NCBI RefSeq assembly: GCF_009695745.1
Contig: NZ_VUNH01000002.1
Location: forward strand, 1-64,000
Length of the DNA stretch: 64,000 nucleotides
Direction of reading: 5' to 3'
From: Pyramidobacter porci
Lineage (GTDB): Bacteria > Synergistota > Synergistia > Synergistales > Dethiosulfovibrionaceae
Made by a program: the position numbers and the translations under genes. The notes beneath the pieces were generated by a model that was given only the letters and a program-made list of their open reading frames with translations, did no database searches and was not told where the DNA came from. This document shows, piece after piece, positions 26,063-34,867 of this stretch (its first letter is position 1; each line of letters starts with the position of its first letter).

Positions 26063-27274
26063 ATGTTGTGCAATTACCGCCGCGACAGACTTGCGCAGCG
26101 GCTGAAAGAGATTGCGCCGCAACTGATCGAATGGCGTCATCAGATCCATCGGAATCCGGAATTGAGCTTTCGCGAGGTGAAGACCTCCGCGCTGGTGGAA
26201 GAGCAGCTCAGGAAAATGAATGTGGACTCGATCCGGCGTATCGGAAGGTCGCAGACAGGCATTCTCGCTGTGCTGCGGGGAACGGGCGCGGGGCCGGACG
26301 TCTGCATCGCCGTCAGAGCCGATATGGACGCGCTGCCGATCCAGGAGCAGTCAGGCGTGCCGTTCGCCTCCCAAAACGACGGCGTCTTCCATGGCTGCGG
26401 GCACGACACCCACACTGCGGCGCTGTTGGGCACGGCCTGGCTGCTCAGCGAATTTCGCAGCTGCTTCGCGGGGACGGTCAAGTTCTTTTTCCAGCATGCC
26501 GAGGAAGAGCTTGGCGGCGCGGCGGAATTCATCGAAGCGGGCGTGATGGAAAACCCTGCCGTGGACGCTGTGTTGGCGCTTCACGCGCTGCCCGACATCT
26601 ATGTCGGCGAGATCGGCGTGAGAGATGACTTCATGACGGCCGGCGTCGATATCCTCAAGATCACCGTCGAAGGCAAAAGGGCGCATGGGGGCTATCCTCA
26701 TTACGGCGTCGACACGATCCTGGCCGCTTCGACGATCGTCACCGCGCTCATGAGTCTGGGGGCGCGTGAGCTGGCTCCCACTGACTGTGCGTTGGTAACT
26801 TTCGGCAGTATCCATGGCGGCATTTCCAATTCTTACATTGGCGCTCCAGTGGTACTGGAAGGCAGCGTCCGCTACCTTCGCGACGAGACGCACGAGCGCT
26901 TTCGGCGCCGTGTGCGCGAGATCGCCGAAAGTATCGGCGCGGGACTGCGCGCGAAAGTGACCGTGGAGATCACGCCGGAAAGTATTCCCTCTGTGGTCGC
27001 CAGAAGCTGGGTCGATCGGGTACGCCGTGCCTGCTCGCAGGTGAAGTCGGTGACGAACGTTGTCGATCTCCCTTCTCCCGCCATGGGCGGCGAAGATTTT
27101 GCGCTTTTCCTGAAAAAAGCGCCGGGGACGCTCTTCCGCCTGGGGTGCCGCTCGCCGGGCGGGCCCCACTGTCCCACCCATTCGGTCAACTTTTATGCCG
27201 ACGACCGCTCGATCCCTATCGGGACGGAAGTCATGACCACTACGGTGCTTAACGCGCTCACGGCTTCGGAGTAA
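26063..27274 (+). CDS. M20 family amidohydrolase/peptidase
   Basis: The protein has 403 residues and belongs to the M20D group of aminoacylase, hippurate and IAA-amino acid hydrolases. Metal-site motifs are ADMDALPIQEQ, FHGCGHDTHTAALLG, FFFQHAEEELGGA and GGEDFALFL. The lid/dimerisation domain lies at about 185-300. No signal peptide is seen, so it acts in the cytoplasm. CAGGAGGGCCGCG precedes the ATG. It sits 28 bases upstream of a solute-binding protein gene, so it probably hydrolyses an imported acylated amino acid or dipeptide. Confidence 0.9.
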   Translation: MLCNYRRDRLAQRLKEIAPQLIEWRHQIHRNPELSFREVKTSALVEEQLRKMNVDSIRRIGRSQTGILAVLRGTGAGPDVCIAVRADMDALPIQEQSGVPFASQNDGVFHGCGHDTHTAALLGTAWLLSEFRSCFAGTVKFFFQHAEEELGGAAEFIEAGVMENPAVDAVLALHALPDIYVGEIGVRDDFMTAGVDILKITVEGKRAHGGYPHYGVDTILAASTIVTALMSLGARELAPTDCALVTFGSIHGGISNSYIGAPVVLEGSVRYLRDETHERFRRRVREIAESIGAGLRAKVTVEITPESIPSVVARSWVDRVRRACSQVKSVTNVVDLPSPAMGGEDFALFLKKAPGTLFRLGCRSPGGPHCPTHSVNFYADDRSIPIGTEVMTTTVLNALTASE

Positions 27275-27302
27275 TATTTTTAAGGGGAGGCATTGAACGA
27301 AG

Positions 27303-28820
27303 ATGAACGTGAAAAAGACCCTGTTGGTTTCGACGGCGCTTTTGGGGTTTGCTGCGTCCTGCGTGGCGGCAGATTTGCAGACGCTCAACGTGGGGGTCCC
27401 CAACGACGCCAAGAGTATGGATCCGCTCAAGGCCGTCGATACGATCTCCTTTGCCATGATCAAGCACATTAATGAAACGCTGGTGACGGTGGACGGCAGA
27501 ACCAAGCAGCTGGTGCCCGTGCTGGCGGAGCGTTGGGAAGTGCTTGACCCGCTGACCTATAAGTTTTATCTGAAAAAAGGCGTCAAGTTCCACAATGGCG
27601 AAGAGTTTACCGCTGACGACGTGGTTTTCTCGTTTCAGCGGGCTCTTTCAAATGAGTCCGTTTATGCCAAATCCAAGGCCAAGTACATCGACCCGCAGGG
27701 ATTTCAGGTGATCGACCGGCATACGCTGATCGTGAAGACGCTGACGCCTTTTGGCGGTTTCCTGGAATCGATGAAGCATCCCTATGCCAGTATTTTCAAC
27801 CGCAAAGCCGTTGCGGACGCCGGCGGCAACTACTTCAGGATGCCGGTCGGCACGGGGCCTTACAAGTTCAGGCGCTGGCTCAAGGGCGACCGCGTAGAAC
27901 TGGAGGCGTTCGGCGACTATCATGGCGACAAGCCCCATTCCCAACGCCTGAATTTTCTTACGATGGCCGACGACAGCAGCCGCGTCATTGCCCTTGAAAC
28001 CGGCAAGGCCGACTTGATTTACAACGTGCCCGTCAACGATTTCGACCGTCTTGCTGAAGAAGGCCGCGTGAAGGTCGTCAAGGGGACCGGGCATAACCTC
28101 ATTTATCTCGGTATGAATACTCAAAAAGGCGCTCTCAAGGATCCGCGCGTCCGCATGGCTCTCGAGTATGCCATCGACAAGGACGCCTTTGTCCAAGTGG
28201 TGTATCAGGGAAAAGCGGTGGTCCCCGACGGGCCGCTGGTTTCCTCCAGCAGCTTCACTCCAGCCGACAGTCGACGCTATCCCCGCGATCCCGCCAAAGC
28301 CAAACAACTCCTCAAGGAGGCCGGCTATGCCGACGGCCTGACGTTCGATCTGTGGATCACGACTCGCCAGGATTACGTGAACGGCGCTACCGTGCTTCAA
28401 TCCATGCTTCAGGACGTCGGCGTCAAAGTCAACATAATCGTCATGGAATCCGGCGTCTTCGACGACCGCGTCACGACCAATACGCAGAGCCTGTTCATCA
28501 GCACATGGGGTATGCAGACGAACCGCGATGCGGGACAGTTCTGGTTGTCGCTGTTCCATTCCAGCAGCATCGGGACTACGAATTGGGCGGTGCTGGACGA
28601 TAAGGTCGTCGATGAGAACATCGAGCTGGGCAATCGAAGCGTCGAACCGGCGGAACGCCAGGCGGCCTTTCAAAAAGTCTGGGCGCGGCTCGACGAGGTC
28701 CATCCTTTTGTTTCTTTGGCTGTTCCCAACGAACTTTACGGCGGCCGCAAAAACCTTCAGGGCATAGAAGAGTTCTGCGATGGCCGCCTGAACTACCTTG
28801 GCCGCCTGATTATCGAATAA
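27303..28820 (+). CDS. Family 5 extracellular solute-binding protein (DppA/OppA-like), copy 1
   Basis: The protein has 505 residues with a signal peptide (MNVKKTLLVSTALLGFAASCVA, cleavage near residue 23; the LGFAASC stretch could also be read as a lipobox). Mature motifs NDAKSMDPL, YLKKGVKFHNGEEFTADDVVFSF and DPRVRMALEYAIDKDA are those of peptide-binding SBP_bac_5 proteins. It is the most divergent of three paralogues in the window. It has no permease genes beside it, so it may feed the DppBCDF transporter at 37178-40973. A hairpin terminator follows. Confidence 0.93.
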   Translation: MNVKKTLLVSTALLGFAASCVAADLQTLNVGVPNDAKSMDPLKAVDTISFAMIKHINETLVTVDGRTKQLVPVLAERWEVLDPLTYKFYLKKGVKFHNGEEFTADDVVFSFQRALSNESVYAKSKAKYIDPQGFQVIDRHTLIVKTLTPFGGFLESMKHPYASIFNRKAVADAGGNYFRMPVGTGPYKFRRWLKGDRVELEAFGDYHGDKPHSQRLNFLTMADDSSRVIALETGKADLIYNVPVNDFDRLAEEGRVKVVKGTGHNLIYLGMNTQKGALKDPRVRMALEYAIDKDAFVQVVYQGKAVVPDGPLVSSSSFTPADSRRYPRDPAKAKQLLKEAGYADGLTFDLWITTRQDYVNGATVLQSMLQDVGVKVNIIVMESGVFDDRVTTNTQSLFISTWGMQTNRDAGQFWLSLFHSSSIGTTNWAVLDDKVVDENIELGNRSVEPAERQAAFQKVWARLDEVHPFVSLAVPNELYGGRKNLQGIEEFCDGRLNYLGRLIIE

Positions 28821-28875
28821 TTTTTGAGGGTAACCTATCTTAAAGGAACGAAGAACGATTTATGATAAAGCAGGG

Positions 28876-28916
28876 GCGAGGTGAACGTGATTCGTTGACC
28901 TCGCTCTGTGTTTATC
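28876..28916 (+). terminator. Terminator after solute-binding protein copy 1
   Basis: GCGAGGTGAACG (28876-28887) pairs with CGTTGACCTCGC (28893-28904) with one mismatch and a 5-base loop, then a loosely T-rich tail (TCTGTGTTTATC). Confidence 0.65.
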
Positions 28917-28936
28917 TTTCGCGTCATGTTGCTTCC

Positions 28937-29047
28937 CAATTAAAAGGCCGAACACAAGGACGCTGCGAGGAAGATTCGCAAAGCGAGCTGCACAGACTGC
29001 GCAGCAGTCGAGGTAGTTCTGAGCGACTGAACTCCCTCGCAGCGTCC
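28937..29047 (+). repeat. Dispersed palindromic repeat, copy A
   Basis: Bases 28937-29002 match the reverse complement of 54795-54856 with a few changes; both can encode the peptide QLKGRTQGRCE. Copy A also has a 13-bp perfect inverted repeat (28958-28970 with 29035-29047) and an inner 6-bp one (29005-29010 with 29024-29029), so it can fold as a nested cruciform, like REP/BIME elements. No transposase is nearby. Confidence 0.75.
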
Positions 29048-29255
29048 GGAGAGCCATGTTAATACTTTCTATCAAGAATTAGTATTATATTGTGGATTGA
29101 CTGATTGTCATTGAGTCGACAGCATAGCCGTTGTCAGCGGAGTCGCCTCCGGCGTATGCGGATGGAGTTCAGGCATCGCGGGCTGGCTGAGGCTTTTTTG
29201 AGAACGAGAAGCGGAGAATTTCTACCGATACTGTCATCAGCGAAGGAGAGCGTAA

Positions 29256-30737
29256 ATGATCATGAACGAACGACCTTTACCGGACGAACTTTTTCTTGAG
29301 CCTCAGCGCGCTGAGGACGCGGTCGCGTTGGAAGGGCGGCGGCTGGAATACGGCCTCACGGCGGAGTATATCCCCGTGTACGACGACGAGGGGGCGGAGC
29401 AGGCGCGCAGCTTCTGCGTCAGTTACGCTCTGGCGGGGGGCGACGCGCAGCGGCCCGTGACTTTTGCCTTCAACGGAAAGCCGGGGACTTCGACGCTTTA
29501 TCTGCACATGGCGGCGCTGGCGCCGAAAACGTTCAGCCTGGCGGGGCAGGGCGAGGAGGCGCCGCGGCGTCCGTATAAAGTCGGCGACAATCCGGGCACC
29601 ATTCTCGATTTTTCCGATCTTGTCTTCATCGATCCTGTGGGGACGGGCTTCAGCTGCGTTGTGAACCGCGAGAAGGAGCGACAGTATTACGGCGTGCGCC
29701 AGGACGTGGACGCGATCGCGCGCATCATCCGCGTTTGGCTGGCGCGTCACGGGCGCTTCGCCTCGCCCGTGTTCATCGTCGGCGAAAGCTACGGCGGCCT
29801 GCGCGGCAGCGGACTTGTGCTGCGGCTGCAGCAAATGCACATCATGCCGAGCGCTTTTGTGGCGGTGTCCCCGGCGCTGTCGTACGGCGAACTGCACACG
29901 TCGATGCTGTACGAGCACCATCTGGTGCACACGGTGCCGGCGCTGTGTGCGGCGGCGTGGTTCCACAAAAAGCTGGGCGCCGATCTGCTGGCGCGCCCCC
30001 TTGAAGACGTGCGCGCCGAAGCTGCCGCGTGGGCGCAGAGCGAATATCTGCTGTTTCTGTGGAAGGGCTGCGAGGTTTCGGCGGAAGAACGCAGTGCCGT
30101 TCTGGAAAAGCTGCGCCGCTACACGGCGCTGAAAGCGACGGATCTCGAAGCGCTGAATCTGCGTGTCAGCGACAAGCAGTTCGCGGGGTTGCTGCTCGCG
30201 GATCAGGGGCTTGTGACGAGCTGCTTCGACGCGCGTTTGACCTATCCGGGGCGCGGTTTCGACGCTGAGGCTGACCCGCAGACGTTCAACATGTCGGCGG
30301 CCTGTTACGCGGCGTTTTACGAGTATTTCGGGCGCATCATGAAGCTGCCGGAACACCGGGATTACCTCGCCTTCAATCCCCGCGTGGACGGCGGCACATG
30401 GGATTTTGCCAGCGGCTATCTGCCGACGGCCTCGGGCGCCGCGCCGCGCGCCGGCGGTTTCGCGTCCATGCTGGCGGACCTGTGCACGGCCATGAAGATG
30501 GATTCGCGTTTCAAGTTCTTCGCCTGCGCCGGACAGTTCGACCTGCACTGCTCGATCGATACGACGCGCTACTGCCTGAACCATATGGACATTCCCGCCC
30601 GTCTGCGCGCGAATGTCACTTTCAAAACCTACTGGGGCGGGCACATGTTCTATTCCAATCCCGAAGCACACGTGCAGTTCAGGCGCGATCTGAAGGAATT
30701 TTATGCTGTCGTGTTGGAAGAAAATATTGAAAAATAG
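29256..30737 (+). CDS. Serine carboxypeptidase family (S10) protein
   Basis: The protein has 493 residues. The S10 catalytic triad can be placed: Ser178 in GESYGG, Asp429 in AGQFDLHC and His463 in WGGHMFY. The oxyanion segment reads FNGKPGTS at 72-79, where the family usually has NGGPG. There is no signal peptide, unlike vacuolar or secreted S10 enzymes, so it probably trims imported peptides in the cytoplasm. AAGGAGA at 29241-29247 supports the ATG at 29256; ATG 29262 is possible. It stands alone between two solute-binding protein units. Confidence 0.85.
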   Translation: MIMNERPLPDELFLEPQRAEDAVALEGRRLEYGLTAEYIPVYDDEGAEQARSFCVSYALAGGDAQRPVTFAFNGKPGTSTLYLHMAALAPKTFSLAGQGEEAPRRPYKVGDNPGTILDFSDLVFIDPVGTGFSCVVNREKERQYYGVRQDVDAIARIIRVWLARHGRFASPVFIVGESYGGLRGSGLVLRLQQMHIMPSAFVAVSPALSYGELHTSMLYEHHLVHTVPALCAAAWFHKKLGADLLARPLEDVRAEAAAWAQSEYLLFLWKGCEVSAEERSAVLEKLRRYTALKATDLEALNLRVSDKQFAGLLLADQGLVTSCFDARLTYPGRGFDAEADPQTFNMSAACYAAFYEYFGRIMKLPEHRDYLAFNPRVDGGTWDFASGYLPTASGAAPRAGGFASMLADLCTAMKMDSRFKFFACAGQFDLHCSIDTTRYCLNHMDIPARLRANVTFKTYWGGHMFYSNPEAHVQFRRDLKEFYAVVLEENIEK

Positions 30738-30791
30738 CTGCGCGCGCAGCACGAGAGACGTGCCATAAAATGGTGCATTGGAAGTTTGGGA

Positions 30792-30819
30792 TTGCTCTTG
30801 TGGTAGCGGTTCTTATAAT
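30792..30819 (+). promoter_or_regulatory. Candidate promoter upstream of the alpha/beta hydrolase
   Basis: TTGCTC at 30792-30797 and a perfect TATAAT at 30814-30819 are 16 bases apart, about 80 bases before the chosen start codon. Confidence 0.55.
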
Positions 30820-30900
30820 CAAAACTATGGTTTTGGATCAGATAATTGGAATACACAGCTATGGTACTCATTCTTTGGAAGCAAGGAAGTGCAATGTTTT

Positions 30901-31875
30901 ATGGGAATAATTTCCGTAAAGGAACTAGGAAATTTTTACGTGAACGGTCATGAGGTAATTCTGCGAGGCCTCCCTCACAAAGCTTTTATTTGTCAGGACG
31001 GAACGACGCAGGATTTTGATCCCAACGGTCAGTACGAAGCGGGACAGATGTATGTTGAATATGTTAAGCTGGCTCAGCCGAAAGCTAAATATCCGCTGTT
31101 GATGTGGCACGGCGGAGGGCTGACCGGCGCCACTTGGGGCTCCACTCCCGACGGACGGGAGGGGTGGCGGAGTTTGTTTCTGCGGTATGGACACGACGTT
31201 TACGTGAGCGATTCGGTGGAGCGGGGACGATCTTCCTGGGCGATGTATCCAGAGATTTACCGTACGCATCCGGAATTTACTACCAAAGCGGCCTGCTGGA
31301 GTAATTTCCGTCTAGGACCGCTCTTTGCCGAAGATCATTCGAAGCGTGTCTCGTATGAGAGGACTCAGTTTCCGGTAGAGTATTACGACGAGTTCTACAA
31401 ACAGATCGTACCGCGTTGGCGCAGTATGGATGACTGGGCGCAGGACGCCTATAACAATCTGGTAGACCGCTTTGACGGAGGGTGCGTGATCATGGCTCAC
31501 AGCCAGGGTGCCAATTTCGCTCTTCCGGCAGCCTTAGCTCATCCTGACAAGGTAAAGGGGCTGATCCTGTTGGAGCCAGCCCGTACTCCCGATCCTCAAA
31601 CGACGGATTTTTCCGCGCTGAAAGAGATTCCTCAGCTCGTTCTCTGGGGCGATTTTATCAGGGTGTCGGAGCTGTGCGTGTGGACAAAAGCTGCCTATTT
31701 TAAAATCTATCCTGAATATTTTCGTATCATGAAAGAGCTCGGCGCGCCGATCAATTGGATCGATTTGCCGAAACGCGGCATTTTCGGTAATACGCATTTG
31801 CTGATGATGGACCGTAATTCGGCTCAAGTGGCTGAATTGATTCAAAATTGGATGGGGGGAAGGGGGCTGATGTAA
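30901..31875 (+). CDS. Alpha/beta hydrolase (esterase-like)
   Basis: The protein has 324 residues from the ATG at 30901 (MGIISVKELGNFYVNGHEVIL). The frame stays open to 30778, but that extension is low-complexity and crosses the candidate promoter. The nucleophile elbow is AHSQGANFAL, with the probable catalytic histidine in GNTHLLMMDRN near the C-terminus. HGGGLTGATWGSTPDGREGW forms the oxyanion region. Substrate unknown; no signal peptide. The next gene, 93 bases on, encodes another solute-binding protein. Confidence 0.85.
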   Translation: MGIISVKELGNFYVNGHEVILRGLPHKAFICQDGTTQDFDPNGQYEAGQMYVEYVKLAQPKAKYPLLMWHGGGLTGATWGSTPDGREGWRSLFLRYGHDVYVSDSVERGRSSWAMYPEIYRTHPEFTTKAACWSNFRLGPLFAEDHSKRVSYERTQFPVEYYDEFYKQIVPRWRSMDDWAQDAYNNLVDRFDGGCVIMAHSQGANFALPAALAHPDKVKGLILLEPARTPDPQTTDFSALKEIPQLVLWGDFIRVSELCVWTKAAYFKIYPEYFRIMKELGAPINWIDLPKRGIFGNTHLLMMDRNSAQVAELIQNWMGGRGLM

Positions 31876-31968
31876 GGAGGTTCTCGATGAAGAGTGTTAG
31901 CGGAGCAACATTATGGCGGGGGATGTTTAGGCTGATCTGAAGTTTATTAAGTAGAAGGGGTGTTTTTT

Positions 31969-33477
31969 TTGAAGCTGAAAACATTGTTTTATGGTCTGAT
32001 TATTGCTGCATTGCTGTCGTCATGTGCCTTTGCCCGCAGAGACGAGATGGTTGTGGGTGTCGCCATCGACGCCAAGAATCTCGATCCGCAAAATTCAGTC
32101 GATACGTATTCTTTTTGTTTGACGAACCAGATTTACGAGACTTTATACACTGTCGACGGCAAGACCCGCAAACTGGTCCCTGTCCTTGCGGAAAGTGTGG
32201 ATATCCTTGACGATAAGACGTATCGCTTTCACTTGAAAAAGGGCGTTAAATTCCACAACGGTGAAGAACTTACCGCCGACGACGTCGTTTTTTCACTTAA
32301 ACGCGCCACTTCTCCCCAGTCGGTTTTCGCCGGTTCAAAGGGACGCTATATTGACCCCGACGGCTTTAAAATCGAAGATAAATACACGGTTGTCGTGAAA
32401 ACGCGGACACCTTTTGGGGGATTCCTTGAGTCAATGAAGCATCCTTATGCCTCGATCCTCAATAAAAAAGCTGTGGAGGAGGCTGGCAGTAACTATTCCA
32501 TGCACCCCGTAGGCACCGGCGCTTTCAAGCTGATTAAATGGACAAAGGGAGAGAAGCTGGAGCTGGAGCGCTTCGAGAATTATCATGGAACAAAACCTGT
32601 TTACAAGAACCTTATCTTCCTGATCATTCCAGACGACAGCAATCGTGTCATTGCTCTCGAGACCGGTAAAGTCGATCTCATTTATGCTGTGCCTACAACA
32701 GAGTTCAACCGTCTTTCCGAGAGTGATCGGGTGCAGCTTGTTCGTGCTCCCGGACTTGTGCTTCATTACCTTGGTCTGAACACGCAGTCGCCTCGACTGG
32801 CTGATCCTCGCGTGAGGCTTGCGATCGAGTATGCCGTCAACAAGGAAGCCTTGAATCAGGTGGTCTACGAGGGAAACTCCGCACCGGCCGTCGGGCCGCT
32901 TCTGCCGGTGTGCAGTTTCTATCCCGAAAACGCTCGCCCGTTCGGTTATGATCCCGAGAGAGCGAAAGCACTGTTGAAAGATGCCGGCGTCAAGGATCTG
33001 AAACTCAGTTTATGGGTGCTTAACCTTCAGGATCTGATCAATACCGCCACGGTGCTTCAGGCTATGCTGGCACAGGTCGGCATTACGCTTGACATTCAGG
33101 TACTTGAAAACGGCGTCTTCAACGATCGAATGAAAACCGGCAGCTATGACATGTTCATCTACATGTGGGGCATGATGACCAACCGTGACGCGGCCGTCTA
33201 CTGGCAGTCGCTGTTTACCAAAGAGGCCATTGGTACGACCAATTTTACCCGTTTGGACGATCCTCAAACCAACGCATGGATCAAGGAAGCCGCTGAGACC
33301 GTCGATACCGCGAAGCGGAATGGGATTTTTCAGAAAATCTGGGACCGCATCAACGAATTGCATCCCTGGGTTTATCTGTCGATCCCCAGCGAGCTGTACG
33401 GCGCCCAAAAAGATCTGAAGGGCGTCAAGGACCTATGTGACGGCAAAATCAGTTTCCTTGGCAATCTGCATTATTAA
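31969..33477 (+). CDS. Family 5 extracellular solute-binding protein, copy 2
   Basis: The protein has 502 residues from TTG at 31969, which is 8 bases after AAGGGG; a GTG at 31960 is an alternative with worse spacing. The signal peptide MKLKTLFYGLIIAALLSSCAFA could be a lipoprotein signal (LSSC) or a type I site. It is closely similar to copy 3: VAIDAKNLDPQNSVDTYSF and HLKKGVKFHNGEELTADDVV are nearly identical. No permease gene follows. Codon use is slightly more AT-rich than in copy 3. Confidence 0.9.
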   Translation: MKLKTLFYGLIIAALLSSCAFARRDEMVVGVAIDAKNLDPQNSVDTYSFCLTNQIYETLYTVDGKTRKLVPVLAESVDILDDKTYRFHLKKGVKFHNGEELTADDVVFSLKRATSPQSVFAGSKGRYIDPDGFKIEDKYTVVVKTRTPFGGFLESMKHPYASILNKKAVEEAGSNYSMHPVGTGAFKLIKWTKGEKLELERFENYHGTKPVYKNLIFLIIPDDSNRVIALETGKVDLIYAVPTTEFNRLSESDRVQLVRAPGLVLHYLGLNTQSPRLADPRVRLAIEYAVNKEALNQVVYEGNSAPAVGPLLPVCSFYPENARPFGYDPERAKALLKDAGVKDLKLSLWVLNLQDLINTATVLQAMLAQVGITLDIQVLENGVFNDRMKTGSYDMFIYMWGMMTNRDAAVYWQSLFTKEAIGTTNFTRLDDPQTNAWIKEAAETVDTAKRNGIFQKIWDRINELHPWVYLSIPSELYGAQKDLKGVKDLCDGKISFLGNLHY

Positions 33478-33502
33478 CAGTGAATGGGGATCAGGTCGGG
33501 TT

Positions 33503-33559
33503 GGCGTCGAAGATCTACTTGACGGCAGGGTTAATTCTCCCCCCAGCAATCTGCACTAT
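33503..33559 (+). pseudogene. Remnant of the 3' end of a fourth solute-binding protein gene
   Basis: Read in the + frame from 33503, the 19 codons give GVEDLLDGRVNSPPSNLHY. This aligns with the C-termini of copy 2 (GVKDLCDGKISFLGNLHY) and copy 3 (GVDELYDGKINLLSNIHY). It lies 26 bases after the copy 2 stop and has no gene body upstream. The likeliest origin is a tandem duplication followed by deletion. Confidence 0.55.
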
Positions 33560-33596
33560 CTACCCCGAACTGTGGTACCCTGAGTAACGTTTTTCT

Positions 33597-33662
33597 GAAA
33601 AAAATAATAACGCCGGCGCCCGCTTCGGAATCGTGCGATTCCGAAGCGGGCGCCGGCGTTAT
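33597..33662 (-). terminator. 27-bp perfect hairpin terminator of the M20 gene
   Basis: Arms 33607-33633 and 33636-33662 are perfectly complementary. On the minus strand the stem runs into TTATTATTTTTTTC, so it terminates the minus-strand M20 gene. It sits between convergent genes and may also block readthrough from the plus strand. Confidence 0.9.
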
Positions 33663-33679
33663 GAAAGGCGTTCGGAAAA

Positions 33680-34867
33680 TTACCCGTTGATCTCCAGCAC
33701 GGCCTGTACGAAGAAACCTGCTCCGACGGGCAGCGCTTTTTCGTCGAAGACGAAAGCGGGGTTATGGAATTTGGGCTGCGCCTGGCCGTCTTGCCAGATC
33801 CCCAGGCGGGCGAAACAGGAGGCGGGGATCTTTTCGGAGTAGCGGGCGTAGTCTTCCGAGCCCATACGCGGCTGTGTCATCGTTTTCACGTGTTCTTCGC
33901 CCAGCAGTTTTGCCGCGGCGGAACGCATCGTGGCCACGACGGCGGGGTCGTTGACCAGCGGCGGGACGCCGTAGGTGTAGTCGAGCTCGTGGGTGCAGTT
34001 GTAACCGGTGACGATGGAGCCGATCATGCGGTCCATCGCGCTTTTGATCCTGCCCCGGCTTTCGGGCGTCTGGCAGCGGATGGAGCCGCCGAAGGCGACT
34101 TCTTCGGGGATGATGTTCTTGGCTGTGCCGCCGTGGAAGGTACAGATCGAAAGGACGACGGGATCGACGGCGTTGAACTGGCGGGTGATCAGACCCTGCA
34201 GGGATGTGACGCAATTGGCCGCGGCCAGCAGCGCGTCGGCGCCGGAATTGTGAGGATAGGCTCCGTGCCCGCCGACGCCTTTGACGGTGACGGAGAAGGT
34301 ATCGGACGAGGCCATGCTGGGGCCTTCGCGGAAGGCGATGTCGCCTGTGGCGAATTCGCCGATGCCGTGCTGCCCGAGCATAATGTCCACTTTGGGGTTT
34401 TCGAGGCAGCCGAGCCGGATCATCAGTTCCGAGCCGCCCAGCGTCTCCTCGGCGGGCTGAAAGATCAGCTTGACGACGCCGCTGAAGCGTTCCCGCATGC
34501 TCATCAGAAGTTTTGCGGCCCCCAGCAGCATGGCGGTGTGCGCGTCGTGTCCGCAGGCGTGCATGACGCCGGTTGCCTCAGACTGATCGGGCTGGCCGGC
34601 GGCTTCCTGAATGGGCAGCGCGTCCATGTCGGCGCGCAGGGCGATCACTTTTCCCGCGCCGGCTTTTGTGCCGCGGATAAGCCCCAGCACGCCGACTTCG
34701 GTGTCGAGCGGCTGGATTTCCACGCCCATTTTCTCCAGTTCGGCTCTCACGAAGGCCGCCGTTCGGAGCTCCTGCATCCCCAGCTCGGGATGGCGGTGAA
34801 TCCGGCGCTTGCAGTCCACAAGATAGTCGCGGAGGGACTGGGCCTTTTGCAGTATTTCTGACGACAT
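33680..34867 (-). CDS. M20 family amidohydrolase/peptidase
   Basis: The protein has 395 residues, the second M20D enzyme of the island. Motifs are RADMDALPIQEAAG, MHACGHDAHTAMLLG, IFQPAEETLGGS and MGSEDYARYSEK, with the lid domain at about 185-300. No signal peptide. A strong AGGAGG lies just before the start codon on the minus strand. It is divergent from solute-binding protein copy 3 and convergent with copy 2, so it stands as its own unit. It likely deacylates or hydrolyses an imported N-acyl amino acid or dipeptide. Confidence 0.92.
   Translation of the reverse strand: MSSEILQKAQSLRDYLVDCKRRIHRHPELGMQELRTAAFVRAELEKMGVEIQPLDTEVGVLGLIRGTKAGAGKVIALRADMDALPIQEAAGQPDQSEATGVMHACGHDAHTAMLLGAAKLLMSMRERFSGVVKLIFQPAEETLGGSELMIRLGCLENPKVDIMLGQHGIGEFATGDIAFREGPSMASSDTFSVTVKGVGGHGAYPHNSGADALLAAANCVTSLQGLITRQFNAVDPVVLSICTFHGGTAKNIIPEEVAFGGSIRCQTPESRGRIKSAMDRMIGSIVTGYNCTHELDYTYGVPPLVNDPAVVATMRSAAAKLLGEEHVKTMTQPRMGSEDYARYSEKIPASCFARLGIWQDGQAQPKFHNPAFVFDEKALPVGAGFFVQAVLEING

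Larger units (their letters stand above)
28821..29255. other. Intergenic region with terminator and dispersed repeat
   Basis: These 435 bases hold a terminator (28876-28916), then a REP-like repeat (28937-29047), then an AT-rich stretch at 29060-29100 with weak promoter-like boxes. Short open frames across the repeat on both strands have no ribosome-binding sites and are rejected as genes. Confidence 0.6.

Noticed and set aside
28862-29062. Small ORFs on both strands across repeat copy A
   Set aside because: They exist only because the repeat is open in several frames. The shared peptide with copy B reflects DNA repeat similarity.
30778-30900. A 41-residue N-terminal extension of the alpha/beta hydrolase
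   Set aside because: Low-complexity Ser/Gly/Asn/Trp sequence over a TATAAT promoter. The ATG at 30901 has its own AGGAAG.
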